Origin: Fulvivirga marina
Lineage (GTDB): Bacteria > Bacteroidota > Bacteroidia > Cytophagales > Cyclobacteriaceae
Length of the DNA: 64,000 bases
Direction of reading: 5' to 3'
Assembly: GCF_016775155.1 (NCBI RefSeq)
Contig: NZ_JAEUGD010000002.1
Span: forward strand, 365-64,364
This document shows, piece after piece, positions 35,584 to 44,742 of the stretch. Position numbers and translations under genes: made by a program. How positions within the stretch are numbered: the first letter of the stretch is position 1; each line of letters starts with the position of its first letter. The notes under the pieces are model-generated. The model ran no database searches. It saw nothing but the letters and a program-made list of their open reading frames with translations, and had not been told where the DNA came from.

Positions 35584-36057
35584 TCATACCAGAGCAATTA
35601 CAAAGTAATAAGTCATAACCAGGCAGACGCAAAGCTTTAAGAATGTTCCTAACAAAAAACCAACAAAGGAACCCATAGCCGCTTTGAATGCCTGCTTTGA
35701 ACTTTTTCCTGCAATCAATTCTCCAATTAGTGCCCCTAGTAGAGGCCCTAATACAAGACCAAATGGAGCAAAAAACAATCCCACGATCAGTCCTATAAAT
35801 GTCCCCAAAACACCAAACTTACTTCCCCCGAAACGCTTGGTACCATAAGCAGGAATAAAATAATCAATAAGCACCACACCAATGGTAATAACTGTCCATA
35901 TCAAAAGAAAATTGGTAGTAAATGGAGCTTCTTGCTGAAACTGAAGAAAAAGCATGCCTATTAAACTTAGTGGTGGGCCGGGAAGAACAGGTAAGATAGA
36001 GCCAATAATCCCCATCAGCATGAATACTACACCTATAATAATAAAAACTACATCCAT
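35584..36057 (-). CDS. DUF456 membrane protein
   Basis: The 157-residue protein has about four transmembrane segments and glycine-rich blocks, notably LMGIIGSILPVLPGPPLSLIG at the N-terminus, FGGSKFGVLGTFIGLIVGLFF, and LGALIGELIAGKS, which define DUF456. The function is unknown. It is convergent with rnhA across 34 bases and divergent from the thioesterase gene. Confidence 0.85.
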   Translation of the reverse strand: MDVVFIIIGVVFMLMGIIGSILPVLPGPPLSLIGMLFLQFQQEAPFTTNFLLIWTVITIGVVLIDYFIPAYGTKRFGGSKFGVLGTFIGLIVGLFFAPFGLVLGPLLGALIGELIAGKSSKQAFKAAMGSFVGFLLGTFLKLCVCLVMTYYFVIALV

Positions 36058-36136
36058 TGAACAGATAAATTAACTCAAAAAGATGGTAACATAAAAATCT
36101 GTCTTAAGTGAATACTCAAAAATCAAATCAAACCCT

Positions 36137-36167
36137 TTTGAGTAGTATTATTGCAGGTCTATCTTAG
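36137..36167 (+). promoter_or_regulatory. Bacteroidota-type promoter of the thioesterase gene
   Basis: TTTG (36137-36140), an exact 19-base spacer and TATCTTAG (36160-36167) match the -33/-7 pattern except for one A. The start codon lies 20 bases downstream. Confidence 0.6.
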
Positions 36168-36187
36168 CGACAAAATAAGAAGGTAAA

Positions 36188-36619
36188 ATGGCAAGAATTA
36201 AACTCAATTTCCCCAACAAAGTGCAATTCACAACGGAACTAACCATTAGAGTGAATGACTTAAACTATGGGGGGCACGTTGGCAATGACAGTATTTTAAC
36301 CCTCATGCACGAAGCCCGCTTCCAATTTTTAAGATCGCTGGGTTATAAAGATGAACTAACACTAGGTGGAGACATCGGTATAATTGTGAGTGATGTAGCC
36401 ATTGTCTATAAGTCTGAGTCATTTTACGGTGATCATATTACCATTGAAGTGGCAATCGATGACTTCAATAAATATGGTTTTGACATGTACTACAGTATTA
36501 AAAACAAACAAACAGGCAAAGAGGTGGCTACCGGAAAAACCGGAATTATATGCATAAACTATAGTGAAAGAAAAATTGCCCATGTTCCCAAAGACTTATT
36601 AGCTGCCTTACAAGTATAA
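36188..36619 (+). CDS. Acyl-CoA thioesterase, 4HBT (hotdog) family
   Basis: The 143-residue hotdog-fold protein has the active-site loop VNDLNYGGHVGNDSIL, an FcbC/YbgC-like position where the aspartate and helix N-terminus activate the thioester. LMHEARFQFLRSLGY follows. It probably hydrolyses short or aromatic acyl-CoAs. It sits behind a well-matched promoter and just before rlmN. Confidence 0.85.
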   Translation: MARIKLNFPNKVQFTTELTIRVNDLNYGGHVGNDSILTLMHEARFQFLRSLGYKDELTLGGDIGIIVSDVAIVYKSESFYGDHITIEVAIDDFNKYGFDMYYSIKNKQTGKEVATGKTGIICINYSERKIAHVPKDLLAALQV

Positions 36620-36624
36620 CCCCT

Positions 36625-36652
36625 TTTGTCAGTCACATTTTACTTATCTTTG
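36625..36652 (+). promoter_or_regulatory. Candidate promoter of rlmN
   Basis: TTTG (36625-36628), 16 bases, then TATCTTTG (36645-36652). The ATG is only 6 bases after the -7 element, so the mRNA could be nearly leaderless. Confidence 0.42.
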
Positions 36653-36657
36653 CATTT

Positions 36658-37704
36658 ATGATAGAGCAAGTGGAGAAAAGAGATATTCGGCAACTTAGCC
36701 TTGAACAGCTAACAGAATACTTTACTCAAATTGGCGACAAAGCTTTTAGGGCCAAGCAAGTATACGAATGGCTATGGAAAAAGTCTGCAAAGGATTTTGA
36801 CCAGATGACCAACATATCTCTTACAACGAGGGAGAAATTAAAATCAGAGTTCATTATCAATCACATTGCTGTTGACCAGATGCAACGCAGCAATGATGGC
36901 ACCATAAAAAATGCTGTAAAGCTTTATGACGGCATGATTGTGGAATCGGTATTAATTCCAACAGAAAAACGAATAACCGCATGTATTTCATCGCAGGTAG
37001 GGTGTAGCCTTGACTGTAATTTCTGCGCTACGGCCAGGCTAAAGCGCATGCGCAATCTTAATGCGGATGAGATTTATGACCAGGTTGTGGCTATTAAAGA
37101 TCAAAGTGAGCAGTTCTTTAACAAGCCTCTTACCAATATCGTGTTTATGGGTATGGGTGAGCCCCTTTTGAACTATGCCAATGTGTTAGAGTCAATAGAA
37201 AAGATTACCAAGCCTGAAGGGCTGGGCATGTCACCGAAACGAATAACTTTATCAACCGTGGGCATTCCTAAAATGATCAAAAAGCTGGCTGACGAAGAAG
37301 TGAAATTCAACCTTGCCGTTTCGTTGCACTCTGCAATCAACGAAACACGTACTGCCGTAATGCCTATCAACGAAAAAAGCCCATTAGAAGAGCTTGGCGA
37401 TGCTCTCAAATACTGGTACTATAAAACCAAAAGCAAAGTGACTTATGAATATGTGGTATGGAGAGGCATCAACGATAAGGAAAAGGACGTAGACGCGTTA
37501 GTAAAGTTTTGCAAAATCATCCCTTCAAAGGTAAACCTGATTGAATATAACCCTATTGATGATGGCGAATTTCAACAGGCCTCGGAAGACTCCCTAAACC
37601 TGTACGTAAACAAACTGGAAGCTGCCGGAATTGTAGCCAAGGTTAGAAGAAGTCGTGGAAAAGATATAGATGCCGCCTGTGGACAACTGGCAAATAAGAG
37701 TTAA
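36658..37704 (+). CDS. rlmN: Dual-specificity rRNA/tRNA (adenine-C2)-methyltransferase RlmN
   Basis: The 348-residue radical-SAM enzyme has the CxxxCxxC cluster motif in GCSLDCNFCATA, the N-terminal helical domain, the GMGEPLLNY motif, and the C-terminal DAACGQL cysteine that works with a cluster-proximal cysteine in the ping-pong methylation. It methylates C2 of A2503 in 23S rRNA and A37 of some tRNAs. Confidence 0.95.
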   Translation: MIEQVEKRDIRQLSLEQLTEYFTQIGDKAFRAKQVYEWLWKKSAKDFDQMTNISLTTREKLKSEFIINHIAVDQMQRSNDGTIKNAVKLYDGMIVESVLIPTEKRITACISSQVGCSLDCNFCATARLKRMRNLNADEIYDQVVAIKDQSEQFFNKPLTNIVFMGMGEPLLNYANVLESIEKITKPEGLGMSPKRITLSTVGIPKMIKKLADEEVKFNLAVSLHSAINETRTAVMPINEKSPLEELGDALKYWYYKTKSKVTYEYVVWRGINDKEKDVDALVKFCKIIPSKVNLIEYNPIDDGEFQQASEDSLNLYVNKLEAAGIVAKVRRSRGKDIDAACGQLANKS

Positions 37705-37752
37705 CTGATCATCATTACTCGGCAATTAGCTGCCTGTAAATGGTAAAACCAC

Positions 37753-38676
37753 CTACTTCTTACTAGCATTAAAAAGCTTCTGTTTTTCCTCTTTGGTTAG
37801 GCTATCATACCCTTTCTCAGAAATCTTATCCAGTATTTCATCTATTTCATCTTGTGATGTTTTAGATGAAGACTGACGTGTTGACGACGAGCTTTGTTTA
37901 GACTTTGAAGAAGAGCTTTTCTTATAGCTTACTTTTATATTGGATTGTCTAACAAAAAAACTTTTAACGAAGGTGATTACCCTTATTATCCAACCTCCCC
38001 AGTCATTACCTTTCTGAAGTTGCTTGATAAATACAAATCCCATCAATGCCCCGCCCAGGTGAGCAATATTACCTCCGGCATTACTACCAACGGAACCCAA
38101 AAATGATAAAACAATATAAAAACCAGCGATATATTTTATTCTAACGGGTCCCAGAAACAATAAGAAGAAAGTGTAATTGGGTACTAATGTAGCTGCTGCC
38201 ACCGCTACAGCATATACAGCTGCAGAAGCTCCAACCATACCACTCACCAAGTGAGCCTGATTGGCATAAAACGGCACCAAATTATAAACCAGAAGGTAAG
38301 CTACCCCTCCGGCAAGCGCTCCCAAAACATATATACTTATTACTTTATCACTGCCCAGATACTCAATTACCAGCTTAGCAAACCAGTAGAATACGAGCAT
38401 ATTAAACAGAATGTGAAATATACCACTCAAGCTATGGGAAAACGCATACGTAATGATGGTCCAGGGCCTGGTAATAAATTCAGATAAAACAGGGGGTATA
38501 CTGAACTGATTATATACAAACCCAAACACAGACTCAAAGCCCAATACCGACGAAAACACATTAAATATTGCCAAGAACAAGAATACAACAACATTGATAA
38601 TAATCAGTTGTGTATGTGCACTGTTTGGCCTACTAAAGGCATTCTTAAAATCATTTAAAAATCCACCACCATTCAT
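37753..38676 (-). CDS. Rhomboid family intramembrane serine protease
   Basis: The 307-residue protein has six membrane helices and the catalytic pair: serine in GASAAVYA and histidine in NIAHLGGALMGF. The C-terminal 75 residues are cytosolic, serine/lysine-rich, and end with a small helical tail (DEIDEILDKISEKGYDSL) found in Bacteroidota rhomboids. The substrate is unknown. It starts 5 bases after the preceding rhomboid gene, as the last gene of a four-gene minus-strand cluster. Confidence 0.9.
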   Translation of the reverse strand: MNGGGFLNDFKNAFSRPNSAHTQLIIINVVVFLFLAIFNVFSSVLGFESVFGFVYNQFSIPPVLSEFITRPWTIITYAFSHSLSGIFHILFNMLVFYWFAKLVIEYLGSDKVISIYVLGALAGGVAYLLVYNLVPFYANQAHLVSGMVGASAAVYAVAVAAATLVPNYTFFLLFLGPVRIKYIAGFYIVLSFLGSVGSNAGGNIAHLGGALMGFVFIKQLQKGNDWGGWIIRVITFVKSFFVRQSNIKVSYKKSSSSKSKQSSSSTRQSSSKTSQDEIDEILDKISEKGYDSLTKEEKQKLFNASKK

Positions 38677-38681
38677 AACTA

Positions 38682-39476
38682 CTAATAAAATTTATCGCGG
38701 CTTTGCTGCCAGATCTTAATCATAATAAAGGCGAATATCATACCTCCCAAGTGAGCAAAATGTGCTACGTTATCACCACTTCCTCTGTTCAAACCCGAAT
38801 ATAATGCTATCCCCCCTAAAATCAATACGAGATATTTGGCTTTAATAGGGACCGGAGGTATCAGTAGCATAAGCTGAGTATTTGGAAAAAGCAACCCAAA
38901 AGCCATCAATATTCCATAGATAGCACCAGATGCCCCTAACATACTACTTCCTTTGAGCAGGCTCTGGTATGTACCCTTAACAATTTCTTTACTTTGATTT
39001 ATGTAGTATGGGTCTTCAGGGTTCTTAGAATAATCATTGGCAAAATCATAGACCTTGCTATTAAAGTACCTCCCATGCTCATCCGCAAATTTTGAGAAAT
39101 GATCTGGTGTTGGTTCTATAATATAAGCAGTAACATCGCTTTCCAATTGACTGGTTCTCCAATATTCTATACCACTATATAGCACCCCTGCTCCAATACC
39201 TGTGACAATATAAAAAATTAAAAACTTTTTAGGTCCCCAAAATTGCTCTAACAACGGCCCCAAAAAGACCAATCCGAGCATATTAAATAATATATGCCCA
39301 AACCCTCCATGCGCAAACATGTAGGTAAAATATTGATACGGCTTAAAGTTATCAGATTCAATAATCCATAGGGATATAAGGCCGGTAAAATCCATTCCCT
39401 GCAACGTATATTGCAGTATAAACACCACAATATTAATGATCAGAAGATTTTTAACAACCGGAGTCAATCTTAACAT
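38682..39476 (-). CDS. Rhomboid family intramembrane serine protease
   Basis: The 264-residue rhomboid has catalytic serine in LGASGAIYGI and histidine in FAHLGGMIFAF, plus the HILFNMLGLVFLG helix. A soluble insert of about 65 residues (near residues 105-170) separates two membrane helices, much longer than in the neighbour. It begins 2 bases after mutL's stop on the minus strand, so both rhomboids probably share the mutL transcript. Active by motif; substrate unknown. Confidence 0.9.
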   Translation of the reverse strand: MLRLTPVVKNLLIINIVVFILQYTLQGMDFTGLISLWIIESDNFKPYQYFTYMFAHGGFGHILFNMLGLVFLGPLLEQFWGPKKFLIFYIVTGIGAGVLYSGIEYWRTSQLESDVTAYIIEPTPDHFSKFADEHGRYFNSKVYDFANDYSKNPEDPYYINQSKEIVKGTYQSLLKGSSMLGASGAIYGILMAFGLLFPNTQLMLLIPPVPIKAKYLVLILGGIALYSGLNRGSGDNVAHFAHLGGMIFAFIMIKIWQQSRDKFY

Positions 39477-39478
39477 AG

Positions 39479-41317
39479 TTACTTATTAAAAAAGTTGTCT
39501 ATTTTATTCAGTTCTAAAATATAAAAAGTCATCTGACCATTAGGAGCATAATTAGGGCTATCGCAAGCAAAGAGTTGATCAATCAAACCTGACATCTCTT
39601 CCTCACTTAATCTCACCCCATTTTTTAAGGCCGTGCGTTTTGCTAAAGCTCTTGCAAGATTCTCCTTTCGAGGGATAGATAATTCTGATTTATTTCTCTT
39701 AAACTGCTCTATAAGCCCTTCAAATATTTCCTTTTCATTAGCCGCACCTATTTCAGCTGGCAGACCTTTTATAATAATATCATTTTTACCAAAAGGTTCT
39801 ACAAGAAAGCCTAATGCTCTCAGTTCCTCTTCCATTTCCATTACGAGTGAGTGGTCTCCAGGGTTTAGTGAAATTGTCTGAGGAAATAAAGTTTGTTGCG
39901 AGGCCCCCTTACTACTTTTCAGGCAGCCCATGTATTTTTCAAAGAGAATGCGCTCATGTGCAGCTTGCTGATCAACGATCATCATACCAGATTTCACTTG
40001 GGTGATAATATACCTTTGATGTAGCTGAAAAATTGATTTTTTATGCTCCACCGCCATAATCTCACTCTCGCTACCTGTATTGAGATTGCTTTCAAAAGTC
40101 AGGGTCATACTACCCTCAGGTTCCTCACGTTCTATCTCTTGAGGGAGACTGCCTTTTCCGGGATGCTCATTAAACAATTTTTCCCAATGCTCCTGATTTG
40201 ATTTTTGCAAATTGCTGCTACCTGAACTACGAAACTGACCATAATTCTTATCTTTTATTGTTTCTCTACTAAAGTCCATCTTCGAACCCAGATTGATATC
40301 CGCAGAAAAATCAAGGGCCGGAGTGATATTATGTGTAGCTAAGGCCTGCCTTGCAGCGGCTCTTACAATAGCATATACAGTACGCTCATCGTCAAACTTA
40401 ATTTCTGTCTTGGTCGGATGCACATTAACATCTACATGAACAGGGTCTATATCTATAAAAAGCACATAAAAAGGGTAGCTTCCCTCAGGCAGTAACCCTT
40501 CAAAGGCATTCATAACAGCATGGTTAAGGTAGTTACTCCTTACAAACCGCTTATTCACAAAAAAGAACTGCTCCCCACGAGTTTTTTTAGCAAACTCAGG
40601 CTTACCTATATAACCGAGGATAGATATTTCAGCAGTCTCTTCCTGACACGAAGCAAGCTGCTCCTTATAGTTCTTTCCAAAGAGGTTAACAATCCGCTGG
40701 CTGAGTTTTCCGGCTGGTAAATTGTAAGTCTCCAGATCATTCTGATAGAGAGAAAAACCAACCTCAGGATTGGCAAGAGCAACCCTCTGAAACTCTTCAG
40801 TGATATGCTTCATTTCAACACCGTTGGATTTCAGGAAATTCCTACGTGCTGGCACATTATAAAACAGATTCTTTATAGAAATTGATGTACCTGGTTCGCA
40901 CGCAACCGGCTCCTGCTTCTTAAGTTCAGACCCTTCAATATAAAGTAAAGTACCTAATTCTGATTGAGGCTGACGGGTCCTCACCTCCATTTGCGAGACG
41001 GCAGCCATAGATGCCAGCGCCTCCCCACGGAAACCCATCGTTCTGATCGAAAAAAGGTCTTCGGTCTTGCTTATTTTTGAAGTAGCATGGCGCTCCAAAC
41101 TCATCCGTGCATCGGTCTCGGACATTCCCTTGCCATTATCCATAACCTGCATCAGGGTTTTGCCTGCTTCTTTAATAATTACTTTTATATCAGTAGCACC
41201 CGCATCAATAGAATTTTCCAGAAGCTCCTTGATGGCAGACGCCGGACGTTGTACTACCTCACCCGCTGCGATCTGGTTTGCTAAGGAATCAGGAAGTAAA
41301 CGGATAATATCTGGCAT
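39479..41317 (-). CDS. mutL: DNA mismatch repair protein MutL
   Basis: The 612-residue protein has the GHKL ATPase motifs ENSIDAGAT, DNGKGM and TMGFRGEAL, the transducer region (DVHVDVNVHPTK), a variable linker, and a C-terminal dimerisation domain. The endonuclease signature DQHA-x2-E-x4-E reads DQQAAHERILFE (His to Gln), and the usual ACK and CPHGRP-type metal ligands are replaced by AKR and YAPNGQ. Nicking activity is therefore doubtful. Part of a cluster with a small membrane protein upstream and two rhomboids downstream. Confidence 0.95.
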   Translation of the reverse strand: MPDIIRLLPDSLANQIAAGEVVQRPASAIKELLENSIDAGATDIKVIIKEAGKTLMQVMDNGKGMSETDARMSLERHATSKISKTEDLFSIRTMGFRGEALASMAAVSQMEVRTRQPQSELGTLLYIEGSELKKQEPVACEPGTSISIKNLFYNVPARRNFLKSNGVEMKHITEEFQRVALANPEVGFSLYQNDLETYNLPAGKLSQRIVNLFGKNYKEQLASCQEETAEISILGYIGKPEFAKKTRGEQFFFVNKRFVRSNYLNHAVMNAFEGLLPEGSYPFYVLFIDIDPVHVDVNVHPTKTEIKFDDERTVYAIVRAAARQALATHNITPALDFSADINLGSKMDFSRETIKDKNYGQFRSSGSSNLQKSNQEHWEKLFNEHPGKGSLPQEIEREEPEGSMTLTFESNLNTGSESEIMAVEHKKSIFQLHQRYIITQVKSGMMIVDQQAAHERILFEKYMGCLKSSKGASQQTLFPQTISLNPGDHSLVMEMEEELRALGFLVEPFGKNDIIIKGLPAEIGAANEKEIFEGLIEQFKRNKSELSIPRKENLARALAKRTALKNGVRLSEEEMSGLIDQLFACDSPNYAPNGQMTFYILELNKIDNFFNK

Positions 41318-41330
41318 GTACGGCTTTGGC

Positions 41331-41687
41331 TTATATGATGTGTTTTACTTTAAGATACAATAATACGGAAGAAACAAGAAGAAAGATATACAATGCAAGA
41401 TTTCCGAAATACAAATACCCGGCACCTCCACCTACAAGGAGCATAACAATTACGGCTTGTGTCATTCCTACAGTACTTTTTGTCTTACTTCTACCGTGCC
41501 TGAAGGAACCGACAATTCTCGAACTTGAAATATTTTCATCCCAAACATCATCCCCCTCACCTATCGTAAGTTCTTTTTTGATCCTTGATGTTCTCTGCTC
41601 AATCTCTTCTTTTACAGGATCATAGTACCTTGGTGTAATATTAAATCTTTGATTTCTAGGTGTCTTAAAAAGCGAGGGAATTTTCAT
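41331..41687 (-). CDS. Small membrane protein upstream of mutL
   Basis: The 118-residue protein begins MKIPSLFKTPRNQRF, followed by a basic/acidic cytosolic stretch (PRYYDPVKEEIEQR...) and two C-terminal hydrophobic helices (about 75-93 and 95-113). I know similar short proteins next to mutL in Bacteroidota but no function. It is 13 bases upstream of mutL on the same strand, so it is co-transcribed. It diverges from the GH3 gene. Confidence 0.75.
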   Translation of the reverse strand: MKIPSLFKTPRNQRFNITPRYYDPVKEEIEQRTSRIKKELTIGEGDDVWDENISSSRIVGSFRHGRSKTKSTVGMTQAVIVMLLVGGGAGYLYFGNLALYIFLLVSSVLLYLKVKHII

Positions 41688-41814
41688 ATCGATATTTTAT
41701 TTTAAACCATAACCCGTAATTACAGAATGGACACACGATTGTGGTTTATTTTTTTATCTTAGTAGGGCACAAAATTAATTTTTTATTCGTTGGTATCATA
41801 AAGGTAACGGCTGC

Positions 41815-44733
41815 ATGATTAAAAAAGTTTTTAGCGCCACTTTATTCATTTTTTCAACTTTAACATACTCATTTTCACAAAACCAGGAGCAAGAACGGTG
41901 GGTGGATAGTGTGTTTAATGCTTTGAACCTGGAACAGCAGATCGGACAACTGTTCATGATACCGGTATATTCCGGAGGCAATGAAAAACACTTTCAGGTT
42001 GTTGAGCGGCTAGTCGAAAAAAATCATATCGGGGGACTCATTTTCATGCAGGGCAGTCCGACCCGACAGATAAATCTTACCAATAGGTTTCAGACCTCTT
42101 CTACTGTACCCCTGTTAATTGCTATGGATATGGAGTGGGGAACTGGTATGCAGCTGGATAGCACAATTCATTTTCCCAAGCAACTGGCACTAGGCGCTAT
42201 TGAAAATGATAGTCTGATATACGCCATGGGGGCCGAGATAGCCCGAGAAATGAAAATACTTGGGGTACATATGAATTTTGCCCCTGTTGCTGACATTAAT
42301 ACTAACCCCGAAAACCCAGTCATTGGAGTGCGGTCTTTCGGAAGCAATAAACAGCATGTATCAAATAAAGCCATAGCATACATGAGAGGCCTCCAGGAAA
42401 ATGGTGTATTATCATGCGCCAAGCACTTCCCTGGACATGGAGATACCCGGCAGGACTCACACTTGGCACTCCCTCGAATTGACCATAACAAAAAAAGACT
42501 GGACACTCTGGAGCTATACCCGTTTAAAAAACTTATTTACGCAGGTTCCTCAGCTATCATGGCTACCCACATTCACGTAACTGCCATTGATGGGAAGAAA
42601 AATATTCCTGCATCTTTATCACCAAAAGTGATAAATGACATCCTAAGAGAGGAATTAAAATATGACGGCCTTGTCATAACGGATGCACTCAACATAAGAG
42701 CTATTACTGATCACTATAAAAACGGAGAAGCAGAATTATTAGCATTACAAGCTGGCAATGATATTTTAATATACTCCGAAAATGTCCCGGAAGCCATAGC
42801 ACTGATAAAAAAGAACTTATCAAAAAAGAAACTCTCAAAATCACAATTTGAAGCAAGCGTAAAACGGGTACTGCGAGCAAAGTTCAAAGCAGGTTTAAAC
42901 AAATGGGATCGGCTGAACACTGAGAACATCAAACTCAAATTAAACAAACCCGACATCGAGCTACTCAAACATGAATTGATTGAAAAATCAATAACCGTTG
43001 TCAATAATACTGATAGCTTATTACCTGTACGTACGCTGGATAATAAAACTTTCGCTTCCCTTAGCATTGGTCCATCCGGAGAATTCCCCAAATACCTTGA
43101 CAAATACACCTTTTTCAGTCACTATAAAAAGGGGGGAAAGGAAAAGGACAACGACATACTTTACAAACAGTTGAGAAACTACGATGTAGTAGTAGTCGGG
43201 CTATTCGATCTCGACAAGAGTCAGGGCATTAATGGCGTAACTCAGGAAATGCTTCATCTTTTCGACAAACTCAATGATGAAACCGAACTGATATTTTGCT
43301 TGTTTGACAGCCCCTATAGCCTTAAAGCTCTTGACAATTACGACCACCTTATTTGCACTTTTGACAACAATGAACAACTTCAGAAGCTTATACCCTCAGC
43401 CATTTTCGGAGGGATATCTACCAGTGGCCGTATGCCTGTAAATATTTCAAAGGCCATTAAGTTCGGACAAGGAGTTGACACACAACCTTTAAACAGGCTT
43501 TCTTTTTCAACCCCTGAAAGTGTATCCATGGACAGCCAGGTACTACAAAAAATAGACGATATTGCACACGAAGCCATTCAGGACAGGGCCACACCAGGTT
43601 GCCAAGTACTTGTAGCCAGAAATGGGAAAATAGTATTCGAAAAATCTTATGGTTACTACACCTATGACAGCTTAAAAGCTGTTGACGATTACACCATTTA
43701 CGACATTGCTTCTATCACCAAGGTGCTCTCAACTATGCAAGCCTTAATGTTTTTGGAGGAAAGAGGCCTTATAGATTTGGATAAAAAAATATCCGTATAC
43801 CTCCCTGAGTTAAGAGGCACCAACAAAGAGCATATGATCATCAGGGATATTCTCACTCATCAGGCTGGCCTATGGCCTTACCTTCCCTTCTGGAAAAGAA
43901 CTTTAGAAGCCTCATTTCTTACCAATGGGCTTTACAAAGCATACCCGGAGAATGGCTTTGAATATCAGGTTTCAGAAGGTTTGTTCACCACGGAAGCAAT
44001 GCAGGATAGTGTATGGAGATGGGTTAAGCAATCAAAATTGAGAGATAAAGTAGCTAAAAAGCCCTTTGATTATAAGTATAGTGACATGGGCTACTATCTA
44101 CTCAAAAAGATGATCGAGGAGATAATTAACCAACCCATTGATGAATTTTTGCAACAAAACTACTATGACCCAATGGGGTTAACCTCCTTAGGCTATTTGC
44201 CTTTATGTCACTTCCCTCTTTCTCGTATTGCCCCAACTGAAAAAGATGAATACTTCAGAAACACCCTCGTTTATGGCATGGTACATGACCAGGGGGCTGC
44301 CCTCTGTGGTGGGATAGCAGGCCATGCCGGTCTGTTTAGTAGCGCTTTGGATCTGGCAAAAATGATGCAGATGCACCTACAGGACGGAACCTATGGAAAT
44401 GTAAAATTTTTCCAACCAGGAACTATAGGAAGATTTACGCAACAGCAATATGAAACTAACCGCAGAGGAATAGGGTGGGACAAGCCTGCGGTAGGAGAAT
44501 GGAATGGCCCCACATCTGAATTCGCCTCTCCTAAAACATTTGGGCATACAGGTTTTACAGGCACAGCAGTTTGGGCTGATCCTGAATTTAACCTGATATA
44601 TGTATTCTTGTCTAATAGAATTCACCCAAACGCAAATAATTCCAAACTAATCAAAAACAATATTCGTACAAGGATACAGGATGTGATTTATGAGTCAATA
44701 TGGAGCTACGAGCAGCGATTCGACTCATATTAA
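41815..44733 (+). CDS. GH3 beta-N-acetylhexosaminidase fused to a beta-lactamase-fold serine hydrolase
   Basis: The 972-residue exported protein has a signal peptide (MIKKVFSATLFIF...FSQ). A GH3 domain (about 30-370) has the NagZ motif KHFPGHGDT at residue 203 followed by DSH, a linker domain (about 390-560) follows, and a class C-like serine hydrolase domain (about 580-965) has Ser633-x-x-Lys636, Tyr755-Ser-Asp and His911-Thr-Gly. It probably cleaves GlcNAc-MurNAc links and a second peptidoglycan or ester bond in the periplasm. All catalytic motifs are intact. First gene of a run with bshA. Confidence 0.93.
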   Translation: MIKKVFSATLFIFSTLTYSFSQNQEQERWVDSVFNALNLEQQIGQLFMIPVYSGGNEKHFQVVERLVEKNHIGGLIFMQGSPTRQINLTNRFQTSSTVPLLIAMDMEWGTGMQLDSTIHFPKQLALGAIENDSLIYAMGAEIAREMKILGVHMNFAPVADINTNPENPVIGVRSFGSNKQHVSNKAIAYMRGLQENGVLSCAKHFPGHGDTRQDSHLALPRIDHNKKRLDTLELYPFKKLIYAGSSAIMATHIHVTAIDGKKNIPASLSPKVINDILREELKYDGLVITDALNIRAITDHYKNGEAELLALQAGNDILIYSENVPEAIALIKKNLSKKKLSKSQFEASVKRVLRAKFKAGLNKWDRLNTENIKLKLNKPDIELLKHELIEKSITVVNNTDSLLPVRTLDNKTFASLSIGPSGEFPKYLDKYTFFSHYKKGGKEKDNDILYKQLRNYDVVVVGLFDLDKSQGINGVTQEMLHLFDKLNDETELIFCLFDSPYSLKALDNYDHLICTFDNNEQLQKLIPSAIFGGISTSGRMPVNISKAIKFGQGVDTQPLNRLSFSTPESVSMDSQVLQKIDDIAHEAIQDRATPGCQVLVARNGKIVFEKSYGYYTYDSLKAVDDYTIYDIASITKVLSTMQALMFLEERGLIDLDKKISVYLPELRGTNKEHMIIRDILTHQAGLWPYLPFWKRTLEASFLTNGLYKAYPENGFEYQVSEGLFTTEAMQDSVWRWVKQSKLRDKVAKKPFDYKYSDMGYYLLKKMIEEIINQPIDEFLQQNYYDPMGLTSLGYLPLCHFPLSRIAPTEKDEYFRNTLVYGMVHDQGAALCGGIAGHAGLFSSALDLAKMMQMHLQDGTYGNVKFFQPGTIGRFTQQQYETNRRGIGWDKPAVGEWNGPTSEFASPKTFGHTGFTGTAVWADPEFNLIYVFLSNRIHPNANNSKLIKNNIRTRIQDVIYESIWSYEQRFDSY

Positions 44734-44742
44734 ACCGATAAA

